From contig NZ_JAAIIG010000002.1 of NCBI RefSeq assembly GCF_012932375.1, positions 124,001-188,000 of the forward strand: a stretch of DNA of 64,000 nt. Direction: 5' to 3'. Position numbers and translations under genes: made by a program. Positions 41,756 to 50,803 of the stretch are shown here, piece after piece; position 1 is the first letter of the stretch; each line of letters starts with the position of its first letter. Below the pieces are notes generated by a model. That model searched no databases, was not told the DNA's origin, and saw only the letters and a list, made by a program, of their open reading frames with translations. The DNA is from Bifidobacterium olomucense. GTDB taxonomy: Bacteria > Actinomycetota > Actinomycetes > Actinomycetales > Bifidobacteriaceae.

Positions 41756-42010
41756 GTACCGCGCCTAGTACCGCTTGGTACAGGCGCGCCACGGCGGTAC
41801 GGCGGCCCGCGAGCGCCACCACGGCATGGACGCCGGACCGCCCCCTCGCCCCGCCTTCGTACCACGTGAATCCCAGTCATTCCAAGGGTTCGGCGGGTAT
41901 GGGAACGCCCCGCGGGCGTGTGCCGCGCGGGGCGTTCGAGCGTCTGTACCAATCCGGTACGGCTGTACCATACCGTGGTACTATCGACCTATTACCAATG
42001 TGTTAGTACC
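41756..42010. repeat. Cluster of GTACC/GGTAC sites, three as inverted pairs
   Basis: Ten GTACC or GGTAC sites occur in about 255 bases. Three form inverted pairs: GTACC-N4-GGTAC (41768-41781), GTACC-N5-GGTAC (41946-41960) and GTACC-N7-GGTAC (41965-41981). The first also sits in a longer stem (41761-41787, GCGCCT/AGGCGC). Their place at the element edge suggests recombinase or partition-protein sites. Confidence 0.55.
41903..41937. terminator. Stem-loop with 12-bp arms
   Basis: GAACGCCCCGCG and CGCGGGGCGTTC pair around an 11-base loop. It may end transcription coming from ychF or be part of the junction structure. Confidence 0.5.
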
Positions 42011-42099
42011 GAATGATTCGGTTGCGAAGTCGATTGGAGGTGGGCCGCCGAGGAGCCGGAATCCCAAGCGGGAGTAGGGCTGAGGGGCGATGGCCGGAG

Positions 42100-43194
<1,095 letters not shown>

Positions 43195-43248
43195 GACTTC
43201 CAGTCTAAAGGTCAGCTGGACGTTATGAGACACTCAACTACAGAATAT

Positions 43249-44706
43249 TCAGCATTCCACAACGTTGACGGCCAGGCCTCCTTTGGAGGTCTCTTTGTAT
43301 TTGGCCATCATATCTTCTCCGGTCTGTTTCATCGTTGCGATGGCCTGGTCCAGCGTGACGATATGAGAACCGTCGCCGAGCATGGCCATGCGTACGGCGT
43401 TGATCGCAGTGTTCGCAGCCATGGCATTACGCTCAATGCAGGGAATCTGCACCAATCCGCCCACAGGATCGCAGGTCAGGCCCAGATTATGCTCTATGCC
43501 GATTTCCGCGGCATTCTCAACCTGCTCAGGAGTTCCGCCCAATACCGCAGCCAAGCCAGCAGCAGCCATGGAGCAGGCCGATCCCACTTCGCCTTGGCAT
43601 CCCACTTCGGCACCGGATATCGAAGCGTTGCGCTTGAACAGATATCCGATGGCTCCGGCCGTCAACAGGAATCGGATCACGCCTTCCTCATCAGCGGCAT
43701 GCACGAAATGCCAGTAATACAGCAGCACCGCCGGAATGATGCCCGCAGAACCGTTGGTAGGTGCGGTAACGATGCGTCCGCCGCCGGCGTTCTCTTCGGA
43801 GACTGCGAGCGCAAATAGGTTCACCCATGCCGAATCCGATTCCTCCAGTGCTTCGTCGAGGCGGCGCGCACGGTTGAGGACATCGCCGTTGCCTGACAAT
43901 CTTCGATACATTTTTGGCGCGCGTCGGGGCACGTCCAATCCACCCGGCAGTGTGGCTTCGTCGCTTGTGCAACCATGATGCACGCATTCGCGCATGACTT
44001 TCCAGATATTCAGCAGATCGTCTCGCACCGCCTGTTGCGGACGCAATGCCGTTTCGTTGGCCCACACCACTTCGGCAATGCTCAGACCATGTGTTTTGCA
44101 GATGTCCATAAGTTCACGACATGAGCCGAAATCATACGGGGCTTGTGGACCAAAATCCGTAGCAGCCGACTCGTCGGCGTCCGCGAAGGACTCCCCCGCT
44201 GCCGGTTTGTCGTGAACACCAATCATATGATCGTCGGGATGTCCCTGCCGTATGAATCCGCCGCCGATGGAATACCACACTTGTTCGTCAACCAAGCTGC
44301 CTGCCGCATCGAACGCTTGGAATCGCATGCCGTTGGGATGGGCCGCCAGACGCTGCCAAAGCTCGAAGACCACGTCATGCTCGTAGTCGAAACGAATGGC
44401 ATGCCCGCCCGCTAAGGTGAGAGTGCCGTTGCGCTCGCATTCCTGCTTGATGGTCATGACATGTTTCGTATCGACCGTGGCGGGCAGGTTGCCCTCCAGT
44501 CCGGCCACGGCCGCGCGGTCGGTGCCATGTCCGATGCCGGTCAGCGCCAGAGAACCATACAGTACGATACGCACGCGCCGTACGGCAGACAGTCTGCCCG
44601 TCTGTCCCAGCGACGTCACGAACGCCTGTGCGGCTCGCATGGGCCCGACGGTATGCGAGGAGCTTGGTCCCACTCCAACTTTGAACATGTCGATAATGCT
44701 GAACAT
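43249..44706 (-). CDS. sdaA: L-serine ammonia-lyase (single-chain, iron-sulfur type)
   Basis: The 485-residue product starts MFSIIDMFKVGVGPSSSHTVGPMRA, the beta-domain signature of bacterial L-serine dehydratases, and continues into the alpha domain with NGSAGIIPA and GCQGEVGSACSMAAAG. The C-terminal half has LTCDPVGGLVQIPCIERN and ends NVVEC; the cysteines at these places hold the 4Fe-4S cluster used in catalysis. The enzyme turns L-serine into pyruvate and ammonia in the cytoplasm. Length matches the single-chain form. It stands alone, 54 bases upstream of ychF. Confidence 0.95.
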   Translation of the reverse strand: MFSIIDMFKVGVGPSSSHTVGPMRAAQAFVTSLGQTGRLSAVRRVRIVLYGSLALTGIGHGTDRAAVAGLEGNLPATVDTKHVMTIKQECERNGTLTLAGGHAIRFDYEHDVVFELWQRLAAHPNGMRFQAFDAAGSLVDEQVWYSIGGGFIRQGHPDDHMIGVHDKPAAGESFADADESAATDFGPQAPYDFGSCRELMDICKTHGLSIAEVVWANETALRPQQAVRDDLLNIWKVMRECVHHGCTSDEATLPGGLDVPRRAPKMYRRLSGNGDVLNRARRLDEALEESDSAWVNLFALAVSEENAGGGRIVTAPTNGSAGIIPAVLLYYWHFVHAADEEGVIRFLLTAGAIGYLFKRNASISGAEVGCQGEVGSACSMAAAGLAAVLGGTPEQVENAAEIGIEHNLGLTCDPVGGLVQIPCIERNAMAANTAINAVRMAMLGDGSHIVTLDQAIATMKQTGEDMMAKYKETSKGGLAVNVVEC

Positions 44707-44856
44707 GGTAGGTTGCCCGCCCCTTCCTACTGATTGCTAACTAATCGCTAACGTTATGCTGACGACCTTGCCGGTCCTGTCGGAAACCGGCCGACCGACG
44801 CAAATCAGCCATACCAACTTCTGCAGCTTTATGGCCCGTATTCGATTCGCCGGCTG

Positions 44857-45675
44857 TCACCCGACGATGGCGTCCACGCCGTCGATGACGGTTCCGCGGA
44901 ATCCATCCTTCTCCAGCTGAGCGACGCCCTTGATGGTGGTGCCGCCAGGCGAGCAGACCGCATCCTTCATGGCACCGGGATGCATGCCCGTGGCCATGTA
45001 GAGAGCACCTACGCCTTCAACCATTTTTGCGGCCAGACGATAGGCGGTGGCACGTTGCAGCCCGTATTTGACACCGGCGTCGCCCAATGCCTCGATGTAC
45101 ATGTCGGTGAACGCGGGCGCGCAGCCGGCCACCACCATGGCGATGTTCATATGTGCGCTGTCCACGCGCTCGATGAGGCTGATCGGCCCGAACAGACGTT
45201 CAAAGGTCGCCGTCTCCTCATCAGTCAGCGTGCTCACGGATTCGGTGACCAGCACGCCCTTGCCCACTGCCATCGGCGTATTAGGAATAGTGCATTGGAT
45301 ATGAATGTCCAAAGAGTCGACGGATACGCCGTCTTCGGTGGTGAACAGGTCCTGATATTTCTTGAGATCCCAGCCGGCCGCGATGGAGACGACTAATTTA
45401 CCGGGCTTGGCAAGTTCGTCTGCAAGCGGTGCGATTACGGACTCAATCTGGTACGGCTTAATGGCAATGACAATGACATCCGCAGCCGTCACGACCTCCA
45501 GCGGATTATGCAGGGGGCGTACACCCAATGCAGCCGTGTTCTTCTGCAACTTGTCGAAGTGGGCGGCGCAGGCCACCATCTGTCCGCCGTTCATCACGCC
45601 GGCATCGACCAGCCCTTGTGCGATGGCCTGAGCCATGTTGCCGTATCCGATGAATCCAATGGTGAGATTGTTCAT
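44857..45675 (-). CDS. proC: Pyrroline-5-carboxylate reductase
   Basis: The 272-residue product has the N-terminal Rossmann motif GFIGYGNMAQAIA and the C-terminal signature ALGDAGVKYGLQRATAYRLA ... HPGAMKDAVCSPGGTTIKGV. It reduces 1-pyrroline-5-carboxylate to L-proline with NAD(P)H, the last step of proline synthesis. The length is normal. It starts 11 bases after the stop of the proline iminopeptidase gene on the same strand, so both are probably in one transcript. Confidence 0.95.
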   Translation of the reverse strand: MNNLTIGFIGYGNMAQAIAQGLVDAGVMNGGQMVACAAHFDKLQKNTAALGVRPLHNPLEVVTAADVIVIAIKPYQIESVIAPLADELAKPGKLVVSIAAGWDLKKYQDLFTTEDGVSVDSLDIHIQCTIPNTPMAVGKGVLVTESVSTLTDEETATFERLFGPISLIERVDSAHMNIAMVVAGCAPAFTDMYIEALGDAGVKYGLQRATAYRLAAKMVEGVGALYMATGMHPGAMKDAVCSPGGTTIKGVAQLEKDGFRGTVIDGVDAIVG

Positions 45676-45686
45676 GGCAATTCCTT

Positions 45687-47150
45687 TCAGAACAGTTCCT
45701 CAAGGTCCCCGCGATTGAGAGCCTCGTCCCAAAGATGCTTGAACACCAGTGAGCCATGCAGCCCGTCATGCTCGAATTCATTCGTGGTCCAGTAGTGGCT
45801 GTTACCCACACGGCTCAAGGTATCGAGTTGCATGCCGGAATCCACATACATGTCGTCGAAGTAGACGGCGGCCTGCAACGGCACCTCGTTCATGGCCAGC
45901 TGCTCGACGTCGTATATGCGGCCGAAGCTTGTCTCTTCCATGAGCACATCCATTGCCGGCTTGAACGGGCGCAACGCCGCCTCCTGCTCGAACATCCACG
46001 GGAACATGGCCTCGCCGGTGAAGTTCATCGGACGCACTTCAGCCCCGAATTCGGGGTGGGTGTCGCGTACACGTTGCGCCGCCCACCGGATCGGCTCACT
46101 CATCTCGCCGTCGGCATAGATGAACTCCTGCAATGGCCAATACAGCGGGCGAGACGAAGTGGCGTTCATCACCTTGGTGAGGAACTCATCGGAGAACGGC
46201 GAATCAGGGGAAGCGGAGCCGTCACCATTCAGGAAGGCGTCATCGAGAATCCAATGGACACGCTCAAAACTCGGTTTCATGCCAAAATCGGAGCCGAGGC
46301 ATTGGAACCGTTCGATGGTAAGAGGGTCCCCATTCGGCAGTAGCGGGAAACCGTGCGCTTTCATACCGGCGATAATGCCCAGTCGATGCTCGATATCACT
46401 GCCCGCCACCGAGTTCAGGACCGAATCGGTGAGGGTGCCGACAAACTGCGACACTTCAGCCGCGGTAGGCAGCTGGTCGGCGATCGCCGCCACCCGTTCC
46501 TCATCCTGCGGGTAGCGCTCATAAAACTGTGCCGTCTTGCGCGCCATACGCGGGAACGTATGCTCGTACACCTCAGCGGCATCGGCCGGAACATGAGGAA
46601 TACCACCGGTGGTGAAGCTGGCGATCACACCCGACGGGAAGAGGGACAGGTACGTCAGCGTGAGGAAGCCACCATAGCTTTGCCCCATCGTCACCCACCG
46701 CCTGCCATCGAATTCGGTGAGTCTGAGATGCTCGAAGTCGCGTACGATCGAATCAGCGAGGAACTTCTTCAGGAAATCGGCCTGACCGCGCGCGTCCACG
46801 CCGGCGGCAACCAGACGAGCCATCGTATGCGTATCCACGCGCGAAGAACGGCCCGTGCCACGTTGATCGGGCAGAATCACACGGAAATGCTTCGTGGCCT
46901 CCTCGATCCAACCGTCGGAGGTAGGACTGTTCAGACGTGGACCGGCACCTCCGGGACCTCCCTGCAGAAACACGAGAAGCGGCAGATCGTCATGTACGTG
47001 CTCCGGCGTAGTGACTACACGGTAGAACAGTTTGACGGATTCGCCGTCGAATGATTGTCCGGGTACATGGCCTTCCCAATCCAACGGCACATCGATGGAA
47101 TGGTCCTCGATGGCGAGACCGGGCACGTAATATTTGCTCAGAAGTGTCAT
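45687..47150 (-). CDS. pip: Proline iminopeptidase, alpha/beta hydrolase (S33)
   Basis: The 487-residue product has the oxyanion-hole segment FLQGGPGGAGPR, the DQRGTGRSSR loop and the nucleophile elbow MGQSYGG (about 150), followed by an all-helical lid domain. This is the actinobacterial form of S33 prolyl aminopeptidases, which release N-terminal proline from peptides. The family symbol pip is by similarity. It is cotranscribed with proC downstream, linking release and synthesis of proline. The start at 47150 is within 80 bases of the divergent sensor-kinase gene. Confidence 0.88.
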   Translation of the reverse strand: MTLLSKYYVPGLAIEDHSIDVPLDWEGHVPGQSFDGESVKLFYRVVTTPEHVHDDLPLLVFLQGGPGGAGPRLNSPTSDGWIEEATKHFRVILPDQRGTGRSSRVDTHTMARLVAAGVDARGQADFLKKFLADSIVRDFEHLRLTEFDGRRWVTMGQSYGGFLTLTYLSLFPSGVIASFTTGGIPHVPADAAEVYEHTFPRMARKTAQFYERYPQDEERVAAIADQLPTAAEVSQFVGTLTDSVLNSVAGSDIEHRLGIIAGMKAHGFPLLPNGDPLTIERFQCLGSDFGMKPSFERVHWILDDAFLNGDGSASPDSPFSDEFLTKVMNATSSRPLYWPLQEFIYADGEMSEPIRWAAQRVRDTHPEFGAEVRPMNFTGEAMFPWMFEQEAALRPFKPAMDVLMEETSFGRIYDVEQLAMNEVPLQAAVYFDDMYVDSGMQLDTLSRVGNSHYWTTNEFEHDGLHGSLVFKHLWDEALNRGDLEELF

Positions 47151-47226
47151 GGCTCAAGACTTTAGTCCACAAATCAGTCCTGAGAGTGACATCGCACGGC
47201 CAGAAAACGGATTAGCCTTGAGGTTT

Positions 47227-49806
47227 ATGGGAATATCGGATTGTTGTACACGCATGAAACCGTGGATTCGCAGCGAAACGATCCGCATGGTGTTGTTCGA
47301 TGCGCTGCTGGCTGTGCTGTTGATATCATTCAGCCCACTGATGGCCACAAGTACCGATCCTGCTACCAATCCCGGACTCCTGTTTCCTTCATCGCAGTTA
47401 GCGACTGCGCTGTGGAGTCTGCCGAACGCCCTCCCCCTGACCTTGCGTAGAGTTCGCCCGGAAATCGCAGCATGGCTGTTCGTTGGTCTTACCGTAGTGC
47501 ATTTGTTTGTCGGCCCGGCGATCATCTATAGCGATTTCCTCGCGCTGGTCATGCTCTATTCCGTATTGGTATACGGTGACGCCCGCCACACTGTGCGGTT
47601 TGTCGTTACGTCGTTGACGATGAGTCTACTGGCTGGCGCGGTGTGGGGAGTGACGTTCAATATCGGGTCGTTGTTTGGTTCGGCGGCCGGATTCGACATA
47701 ACCTGGACCGCTTGGCTTCCCACTGCCGCCACGTTGCCGGTCTGTCCGGGCGGGAACGGTATCGTACCGGATGCCGGTAATTGCGGAATGAAGATACTTG
47801 AGGACTCGCTGATTATGGCTGCGGCAATCGCGGCCAGCGCGATAAGCATCGTGGTGATGGCATTATGGCAACGTGCGCGACGTGCCACAATTGCCGCCAT
47901 GAGGCAACGCAATGCCGCCATCGAGGCAAGAGACGTCGAAGAGGCACGCATCGCCGCGCTCGCCGAGCGGGCCCGCATCGCACGAGACATGCACGATGTG
48001 GTGGCCCACACATTGTCCACGATTATCGTGCAAGCAGATGGCGGCAGATACGCCGGCGCACAAAATGTTGATTTGGCGCGCAGCACGATGGGCACGATTC
48101 GTCATGAGGCGGTGCGTGCGCAGCATGACATGCAGCGCGTATTCTCGGTGTTCGGCACGCAGACAGACGCCACTGCCGATGGCAATGCGATCGCATATGA
48201 CGATATCCCGTCATTATTGAACAGCACGACCAACGTTTCACGCACCATAACAGGCCACGTACAACCCGACAGATTATCGCCCCAGGCCAGCGAAGCGGTG
48301 TTCCGCCTAGTGCAGGAGGCTCTGACGAACGTTCGCAGATACGCCGGTACCGGGGCTCAGGTATCGATCATCGAGCATTGGTCGGATAGTGCGCTTTCCG
48401 TAACCGTCACGGATGATGGAATCGGAGCCAAATCAGCGTTGGATGGACATCGGCCAGGTTACGGTCTTATCGGTATGCGCGAGCGCATTACAGCTCTTGG
48501 CGGCACGGTTTCGGCCGGACCGCAGCATGAACGAGGATTCCAAGTATCGGCGTCGATTCCTCTGCTCTCAGCGCATGACCCAGCTCCCGCCGAAGTCTAT
48601 GGCACACTTCCCCCACGCACAGACAATCTTCCGATTTCGGCCTCGCTTCCGAAGATCGACGAATCCCGCACTGTCGTTCCGAGCATCCTTCCTATTTGGA
48701 CACGCGTACGGACACGTTTGACGGTTGCCTCGCGTCGTGTCGTTCGATGCTGCGTCACGCGCCTCCCGGCATTGTTTCGGTCAAAACACTTCGAACAGGG
48801 CGGTTCAGCACATCGATTCGATTGGATCGGCCGGCTCGCTCAATGGACCGAACGCCACTATCTATTGATGGATATGCTCACAGCCGCGGCATTGATGCTG
48901 CTGCTCAATTCGACTACCTATAACGATCTGCGTCTTCTGGCCGCCGACGGCATACATTGGATGTTGCCTGATCGGACGTTCACCACCGCGTTAACCATCG
49001 CGCTGCTTGCACCGCTGGCGTTCCGCCGTCGTTTTCCCGAGACAAGCGCCTTGTCGATGGCGGTCGTGTCGTTCATCCAGCTTTTGCTCCCCTCCTCCAT
49101 CATGCCTGCCAATGGTCTGTTCGTGAACATGTTCGCCTTGGTATCCGTATATTCCGCCGTACTGTACGGCCGCGAGCGGGCATGGCGCTGGGTGTGCATG
49201 GCCATGGCAATCGATTCTTGGACGTTCGGCGTCAAAATGGCAGCTGGATGGAATGGGACCGACTTATGGCATATCGTGGCTCAATTGATTATCCCAGGAC
49301 GAAATGCCCCAGCCGCATGGACCGTTATCCTCCACGGTCTGGTCCCGGCAGGCATGGTGATGGTAATCGGATTTGCGTGTATCGCCGCCGCCCGCTGGAC
49401 CCGCTCACGCGGCGCGAACGCGCTGGTATTGCAACAACGAGAAGAGGCATTGCGTGCCGAGCAGGAACGCCAGAAAGTACTTGCGGCAAACCTAGAGCGC
49501 GAACGCATAGGAGCTGCCATACAGGCCGAAGTGATGACCACTTTGGAATCGGTGATCATGCAGACGGACGACGGATTAGCCATGTTAAACGCCTCCCCTA
49601 CGCCCGAGAGCACACAGATCGCGAACTCGTTCGCGGCGATCGGCACGCGCGGACGTGCGGCGCTGGCCCATATGCGTGAACTGTTGAGAGTGCTGCGCGA
49701 GACCGGTTTCAGCGACGAACAGCACAAAGGCATGCAGCCGCAAATGCAACTGGCTCCCGCCACATCGTTGGACAGTCAAATGCATACGGCCAAGCGAAGT
49801 GCGTAA
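47227..49806 (+). CDS. Sensor histidine kinase with a second, degenerate kinase-like module
   Basis: The 859-residue product has two similar halves. The first has several membrane helices (about 20-215), the dimerisation motif ERARIARDMHDVVAHTLS with the phosphate-accepting His, and an HATPase domain (LVQEALTNVRRYAG ... GYGLIGMRERITALGG), as in NarL-linked HisKA_3 kinases. The second half (about 540-859) repeats the membrane region and a helix, LERERIGAAIQAEVMTTLES, but lacks the His and has no ATPase domain. Only the first half can be an active kinase; the second may be a sensory or regulatory copy. The ATG at 47227 follows TTGAGG. A NarL-type regulator gene follows 104 bases downstream. Confidence 0.85.
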   Translation: MGISDCCTRMKPWIRSETIRMVLFDALLAVLLISFSPLMATSTDPATNPGLLFPSSQLATALWSLPNALPLTLRRVRPEIAAWLFVGLTVVHLFVGPAIIYSDFLALVMLYSVLVYGDARHTVRFVVTSLTMSLLAGAVWGVTFNIGSLFGSAAGFDITWTAWLPTAATLPVCPGGNGIVPDAGNCGMKILEDSLIMAAAIAASAISIVVMALWQRARRATIAAMRQRNAAIEARDVEEARIAALAERARIARDMHDVVAHTLSTIIVQADGGRYAGAQNVDLARSTMGTIRHEAVRAQHDMQRVFSVFGTQTDATADGNAIAYDDIPSLLNSTTNVSRTITGHVQPDRLSPQASEAVFRLVQEALTNVRRYAGTGAQVSIIEHWSDSALSVTVTDDGIGAKSALDGHRPGYGLIGMRERITALGGTVSAGPQHERGFQVSASIPLLSAHDPAPAEVYGTLPPRTDNLPISASLPKIDESRTVVPSILPIWTRVRTRLTVASRRVVRCCVTRLPALFRSKHFEQGGSAHRFDWIGRLAQWTERHYLLMDMLTAAALMLLLNSTTYNDLRLLAADGIHWMLPDRTFTTALTIALLAPLAFRRRFPETSALSMAVVSFIQLLLPSSIMPANGLFVNMFALVSVYSAVLYGRERAWRWVCMAMAIDSWTFGVKMAAGWNGTDLWHIVAQLIIPGRNAPAAWTVILHGLVPAGMVMVIGFACIAAARWTRSRGANALVLQQREEALRAEQERQKVLAANLERERIGAAIQAEVMTTLESVIMQTDDGLAMLNASPTPESTQIANSFAAIGTRGRAALAHMRELLRVLRETGFSDEQHKGMQPQMQLAPATSLDSQMHTAKRSA

Positions 49807-49910
49807 CTAGCGACACGCTTCAATGCTTGACCTGTCCGCTGAATTTTTCAGGGACTATTCAGGGTATCGATGCGCCGAGCTCTATGGGAATAGGACATAG
49901 AGTAGAAAAC

Positions 49911-50663
49911 ATGAATGAAAACAACAGCACCAACAGCAACGGCATTCGTGTGGTTATCGCAGATGATCAGGAACTGGTTCGTGCCGGATTCGCTATGGTG
50001 ATCGGTTCGCAACCGGATATGGACGTGATCGGACAGGCGTCCGATGGCGCACAGGCTGTGGCGTTGGCTGAATCTCTGCATCCCGATGTGGTGCTGATGG
50101 ACGTGCGTATGCCAAGCGTGGACGGCATCGAAGCCACACGACGCATCACTACCTCGGTGCCCGGGGGAACACTCCCCCATACCACGCGCGTGATCATCCT
50201 GACTACGTTCGACCTGGACGAATATGTCATGGCGGCGATCAACGCCGGAGCATCCGGATTCCTTTTAAAGGACACAGAACCGGAGACGCTGCTCAATTCA
50301 ATTCGTACAGTGTTCAACGGCAATGCGATTATCGCTCCGTCCGCCACGAAACGACTTATCGAGAAGATGATGCAGGACGGCTACGTCGCCGACAATACCT
50401 CCGGCGGAATCCCGGAATCGAAGCCCCGTACGAAAGTTCACGATCAGCCGACCTACACCGATCCGGAATTGGATCTGCTCACCGACCGCGAACGCGAGGT
50501 GCTGGTGGAGATCGCTCATGGACTGAGCAATCAGGAGATTGCGGACAAGCTGTTCATCTCCCTGCCCACGGTGAAGACGCATGTGGCGCACATTCTGTCT
50601 AAAATCAATGCCCGAGACCGCGTGCAAGCCGTTGTTTTTGCATATGACAATCGATTGGTGTGA
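49911..50663 (+). CDS. NarL/LuxR-type response regulator
   Basis: The 250-residue product has a receiver domain with IADDQELVRAG (acidic pocket), LMDVRMPSVDG (phospho-Asp), and LLKD (conserved Lys), and a C-terminal LuxR HTH LTDREREVLVEIAHGLSNQEIADKLFISLPTVKTHV. It should be phosphorylated by the kinase encoded just upstream and control transcription, perhaps of the convergent ABC exporter. The ATG at 49911 is chosen because the receiver domain starts soon after it; the ribosome binding site is weak. Confidence 0.9.
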   Translation: MNENNSTNSNGIRVVIADDQELVRAGFAMVIGSQPDMDVIGQASDGAQAVALAESLHPDVVLMDVRMPSVDGIEATRRITTSVPGGTLPHTTRVIILTTFDLDEYVMAAINAGASGFLLKDTEPETLLNSIRTVFNGNAIIAPSATKRLIEKMMQDGYVADNTSGGIPESKPRTKVHDQPTYTDPELDLLTDREREVLVEIAHGLSNQEIADKLFISLPTVKTHVAHILSKINARDRVQAVVFAYDNRLV

Positions 50664-50743
50664 CTGTGTACAGGCCAATAGTCAGGCCAATAGTCAGTAC
50701 GTCAATATGCCAGTATGTCCGTCAAGACAAACTGTTTGAACGA

Positions 50744-50786
50744 GGGATGGCCTGCACGTCGCGCATTACGACGTGCAGGCCATCCC
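50744..50786. terminator. Bidirectional terminator
   Basis: GGGATGGCCTGCACGTCG and its perfect complement with a 7-base loop (CGCATTA), followed by TTT. It lies between the convergent response-regulator and permease genes. Confidence 0.85.
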
Positions 50787-50803
50787 TTTGAACTTTACCG
50801 TCG

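Larger units (their letters stand above)
1..41990. mobile_element. Right part of a large accessory element made of promoter-gene-hairpin units
   Basis: The region has much higher GC than the following chromosome, is dominated by genes of unknown function, and shares two repeat families throughout: CCGGTTAGATG-type elements upstream of genes and GCGGGTGGTCCGGG hairpins downstream. Both stop at about 41,720. It carries methyltransferase and restriction genes, a replication-relaxation-like gene and a TnpB-like gene, all typical cargo of mobile DNA. No integrase is visible and the left end is outside the window. The exact right boundary (41,700-42,090) is inferred. Confidence 0.75.
41647..42099. 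other. Junction region between the element and the chromosome
   Basis: It holds the last TTAGAT element (41711-41722), a cluster of GTACC/GGTAC sites (41756-42010) and a strong stem-loop (41903-41937). No ORF with a ribosome binding site. The change in composition to the core chromosome happens here. Confidence 0.55.

Noticed and set aside
42010-42099. A tRNA gene as integration site beside ychF
   Set aside because: No cloverleaf or CCA-like end could be found.
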